Assembly: GCA_963724945.1 (NCBI GenBank)
Contig: CAVRWL010000001.1
Location: forward strand, 1 to 64,000
DNA length: 64,000 nt
Origin: Hyphomicrobium_A sp963724945
GTDB taxonomy: Bacteria > Pseudomonadota > Alphaproteobacteria > Rhizobiales > Hyphomicrobiaceae
Direction: 5' to 3'
A program made the translations under genes and the position numbers. The notes beneath the pieces are model-generated. The model was given only the letters and a program-made list of their open reading frames with translations. It ran no database searches and was not told where the DNA came from. Of the stretch, positions 61,216 to 64,000 are shown in pieces; the stretch's first letter is position 1, and each line of letters begins with the position of its first letter.

Positions 61216-61673
61216 GGCTTGGGGTTGGGCTCCTCTCTCGGCGTGGCACTCTGCTGTGGCCAGCGCAGGCCGAGAACGCGGGCCTTGGAGAACGCCGCCA
61301 CCGTCACGGCGTCGCTCTGGTTGCCGCCGAGCAGGTAGACGAGCGCTCCGGCCTCGCCGACGAGAAAGCCGACGTGGCCGGCGGCGGGATCACTGCCGCG
61401 GCTCAGAACCGCGATCGCGCCGAAGCGGGCGTCCTCGAGCGCGCTGCCCCAGTCGAGATAGGAGCGCGCCATGAGCGAGCGCGTGCTGGCATACCCGGCC
61501 CGCTCCAGGCACGCGCCCACGAACGCCGCGCACCAAGGCACCTCGTCGCTGAGGCCGCCGCCTTCACCAACGTCGCGAAAATAGGCGAGGATGTGCGGGT
61601 TATCGGCGGCGCCCCCGATCTCGCGCTGCCCGAGCTCGGCCCAAGCACGCGCGAGCCACTCCGGCTGATCCAT
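61180..61673 (-). CDS. Phage-type amidase/peptidase domain protein (TIGR02594-like)
   Basis: Starts MDQPEWLARAWAELGQREIG at 61673. The Cys-His peptidase pattern is DEVPWCAAFVGACLERAGYA (catalytic Cys), YLDWGSALEDARFGAIAVLS and AAGHVGFLVGEAGALVYLLG (catalytic His), then GNQSDAVTVAAFSKARVLGL. The Pro/Lys-rich linker (PREEPNPKPSPRPK) leads into an indel, after which the muramidase domain follows in another frame. TIGR02594-like proteins are cell-wall amidases of phage and GTA clusters. The 3' limit is uncertain because of the indel. Confidence 0.72.
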
Positions 61674-61699
61674 GGCGGCCTCTTGTCGGACTGACGCCC

Positions 61700-64000
61700 C
61701 TACACCACGGCGTCGCGCGGCGTGCCGCGCCCGTACGAGGCACTCATCTGATAGATCTTGATCGCATAAGCGGGCTGCGGAGCGCCGAAGTCGGCGGCCT
61801 GGTCCGCGGCCAAGTAGGTGACGGTCGGCGTGGCACTGGCGAGCGTCCGCTTCACGGTCGCGCCATCCAGAATGTCGACCTCGTAGCTCTCGGCGTCCTC
61901 AGCTAACGGCACCTCGGGCGCCTCCCAGCTGTCGCCACCCATGCGCGTGCGCCTGATCCACGTGATCGCCACGTCGCCGCTGGTGCGATCGGCGCGCACG
62001 TGCACGGGCGACAAGGGCTTCAAGCCCAGACCTGCAAACGTGTGCACGGCCGCGAGATACGATGCGTCGCCGATGTCGCGCGTCGAAGGCCCGATGCGCC
62101 AGTTGAGCGGCAGCCTGATCTCGGCCGCCGTCAGGTCGAGGCGCGCGAGCGCCGCATTGATCAGGACGAAGCGGGCGCCGGCCGCCACGGCGGGCCGCAT
62201 GGCAAGCTCGGTGCCGCCCTGTCCGCGCAGGAGCTGCGAGATTAAGTAGACGCCCGGCGCGATAAGCTCCGCGCTCGCAAACTGTAGCACCTCCCATTCG
62301 TCGTCGGCGTTCTTGACGGCGGCGACGTTACCGCCGGCGAACACCTGCAGCGCCGTCTGCGAGGAAAGCTCGCCGCCTTCGATGGCGATGCGGACGCGGG
62401 CGCCGTAATCGAAACGGCCCTCGGGCCCTTCCTGCAGATCATCGAGCGTGGTGCCGACGGTCGCCGGCGCCGAGGCAAGCCCTTTCAGCGTAAAGCCGGT
62501 TGTCTCCGGCGAGCCATAGACGGCGACGCCGCCCGGCCATGGCGTTTGCGTCGCCGCGACGTAGCCGGCCTCGGGCGGCTCATCGCCGCGCAGAAGCGGC
62601 AGGTCGAGGAACTCCGCGAGCGGCTGGCCCGACAGCACCGGCGCGCTTCCCCGCGTCGGACGCTCTTTGACCGCGACGGCGCCGTAGACGTCGAGGTCGA
62701 CACTCAGGGCGCTAACCTCACGCTCGCCGTGCTCGCCGACCTCGGTGATGCGGTAGAGGCGCGCTCCTCCATCGGTCTCGATGCTGACGACGTCGGCGGG
62801 CTCGAGCGCCAGCCGGCTCGGCGGCAGTTTGAGGCTCGCCCGCTCGCGCTCGGCCCACGTCTCGAACAGCCAGGTCTCGGCGATTCCTTCGGCGAGGTCG
62901 CCGTCGAGCACCAGCGGCAGGTCGGCTTGGCTCACGCGGCCCGAGGCGCCGATCAGGCGGCGCGCCTCGGCGACCGCCTGTTGATAGTCGCCGGTCGCGG
63001 AGAGAAAGCGGATTTCGCGGACGCGGCAGCTCGGTCTCCTGCCCTCGCGTCAGCGTCAGCAGCACATCGCCCGGCTTGCTCTCGACGAGATCGGCCGCTT
63101 GCAGCGTCGCGACGGCGGGATCGGCGCCGCGCGGCCGGAAGCGGATAGCGCCGCCGCTCTCGATCGAATCGAAAAAGTAGGCGAGCTCCAAGGGCTCGAG
63201 CGCATCGCGCGCGGCCATTACGCTGTCGATAACGTAGCCCGGCACGGTGCCGGTGAGCGCGTCAGTCTCGTGCTCGGCAAAGCTGTAGTCGTCGAGCAGC
63301 CGGCGCGACGGTCTCGGCGAGCGGAGCGCCGGCGAAGCGGCCGTTGAGCCAGTGCCCGAGCCGCCAGTTGTCGCCGTCGCCCCAGACGTCGAGGTTATAG
63401 GGGAAGGCCGGATAGGGCCGCGCATCCCAGGTATAGACGTGCACGTGGTCGAGATCGACCATGGGCGCGCCGTAGACGCTCGATGGCGGGTTGGCGTCTG
63501 TGAGATAGCCGTCGGAGGCAGGGTCGAAGCCCTCGATGAAGGCGCGCAGGTAGCGGCGCTGGATGAGATCGTCGCGCGTGCCGTTGGAATAATAGGGCAG
63601 CGCGCTCTCCGACGATTTCGGATCGAAGAAAACGTTGGGCTGGTTGGCGCCCTTGTCGACGGCCGGGCAGCCGAGCTCGGTGAGCCAGATCGGTTTGCCT
63701 TGCGGCACCCAGGCGGTCGGCGTTGCGGCTCGGCGCCGCCGGGGCGGTCGTAATGCGCATTGCGCCACCAGCGACTAGATGTCCTTCTGGCGGAACACCC
63801 ACGGCTTGCCGAGGCCGTCGGTGATGGGCGTGCGCGTTTGCGCGTCGCGCGCGGCGTCGTCGGCATAGTACCAGTCGTAGCCCTCGCCGCCGGCGATGTT
63901 GGCGCGCGAGATAGCGACGAGTCGTAGGTCGAGTCGGTACCGCCGCTTGGTAATCGAGATGGCTGCGGCCGTCGCGCCAGTCGGCGAGCGGCGAGTAATA
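61700..64000 (-). CDS. GTA gp15-like tail/host-specificity protein, partial and frameshifted
   Basis: The 3' part of a large gene-transfer-agent tail protein; its front lies beyond the right edge. Near the edge a TIM-barrel (glycoside-hydrolase-like) domain is read across frames: WWRNAHYDRPGG, AWVPQGKPIWLTELGCPAVD, RRYLRAFIEGFDPASDGYLT and DHVHVYTWDARPYPAFPYNL. After indels near 63770, 63290 and 63030 comes the putative phage-tail domain (LLDDYSFAEHETDALTGTVP, LELAYFFDSIESGGAIRFRP, then AETWLFETWAERERASLKL). The C-terminus is intact to KIYQMSASYGRGTPRDAVV. This layout matches RcGTA gp15 and its Hyphomicrobiales relatives. Confidence 0.85.

Overview
The window is a high-GC alphaproteobacterial chromosome segment, most likely from the order Hyphomicrobiales (Rhizobiales). 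The evidence is the gene order ccmI-ccmE-ccmF-ccmH, degP, an OmpR-type response regulator with its kinase, glnE, and pepN nearby, together with the tail of a gene-transfer-agent (GTA)-like cluster at the right edge. No tRNA, rRNA, CRISPR array or insertion sequence was found.

Region A (1-24516, all minus strand) is a surface-glycan cluster of about 23 genes. Most neighbours are fused by 1-4 base stop/start overlaps, so it reads as one long transcript starting near 25.9 kb. In transcription order it holds an ABC exporter, pseB, an aldo/keto reductase, a cytidylyltransferase-aminotransferase fusion, C-methyltransferase-type and other methyltransferases, glycosyltransferases, a Gmd-like dehydratase, an RmlD-like reductase, a NeuB-type synthase, an SpsF cytidylyltransferase, a Gfo/Idh/MocA oxidoreductase, a DegT aminotransferase and a GNAT. 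A CDP-sugar cassette follows (rfbF, rfbG, 3,5-epimerase, C-methyltransferase, reductase, CmcI-type protein), and a B12/radical SAM protein runs off the left edge. Many genes here carry single-base indels that look like sequence errors rather than decay.

Region B (24517-25900) is the control head of region A. It holds a winged-helix/Rossmann regulator with two palindromic operators upstream, a NusG-paralogue (RfaH-like) antiterminator, and then an ops-like element with an adjoining hairpin in the leader of the exporter gene. This is the most interesting system in the window.

Region C (26061-35702, minus) holds further glycan genes, all intact: fcl, gmd, a TviB-type dehydrogenase, a methyltransferase, GtrA, an AsnB-type amidotransferase, a GtrB-like glycosyltransferase and a GT-C-like membrane protein. 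Region D (35906-41967, plus) is housekeeping and regulation: glutathione transferase, haloacid dehalogenase, single-domain response regulator, pepN and a degenerate histidine kinase.

Region E (41984-59402) holds an ECF sigma / anti-sigma / metal-sensor set, glnE, a two-component pair, degP, a divergent trypsin-like protease, the cytochrome c maturation genes ccmI-ccmE-ccmF-ccmH, a glycine-zipper lipoprotein and a PhoP/PhoQ-like pair. That pair is split by a tandem CTAG-bounded palindromic repeat. Region F (59524-64000, minus) holds two small proteins, phage-type lysin genes and the 3' part of a GTA tail (gp15-like) gene that leaves the window.
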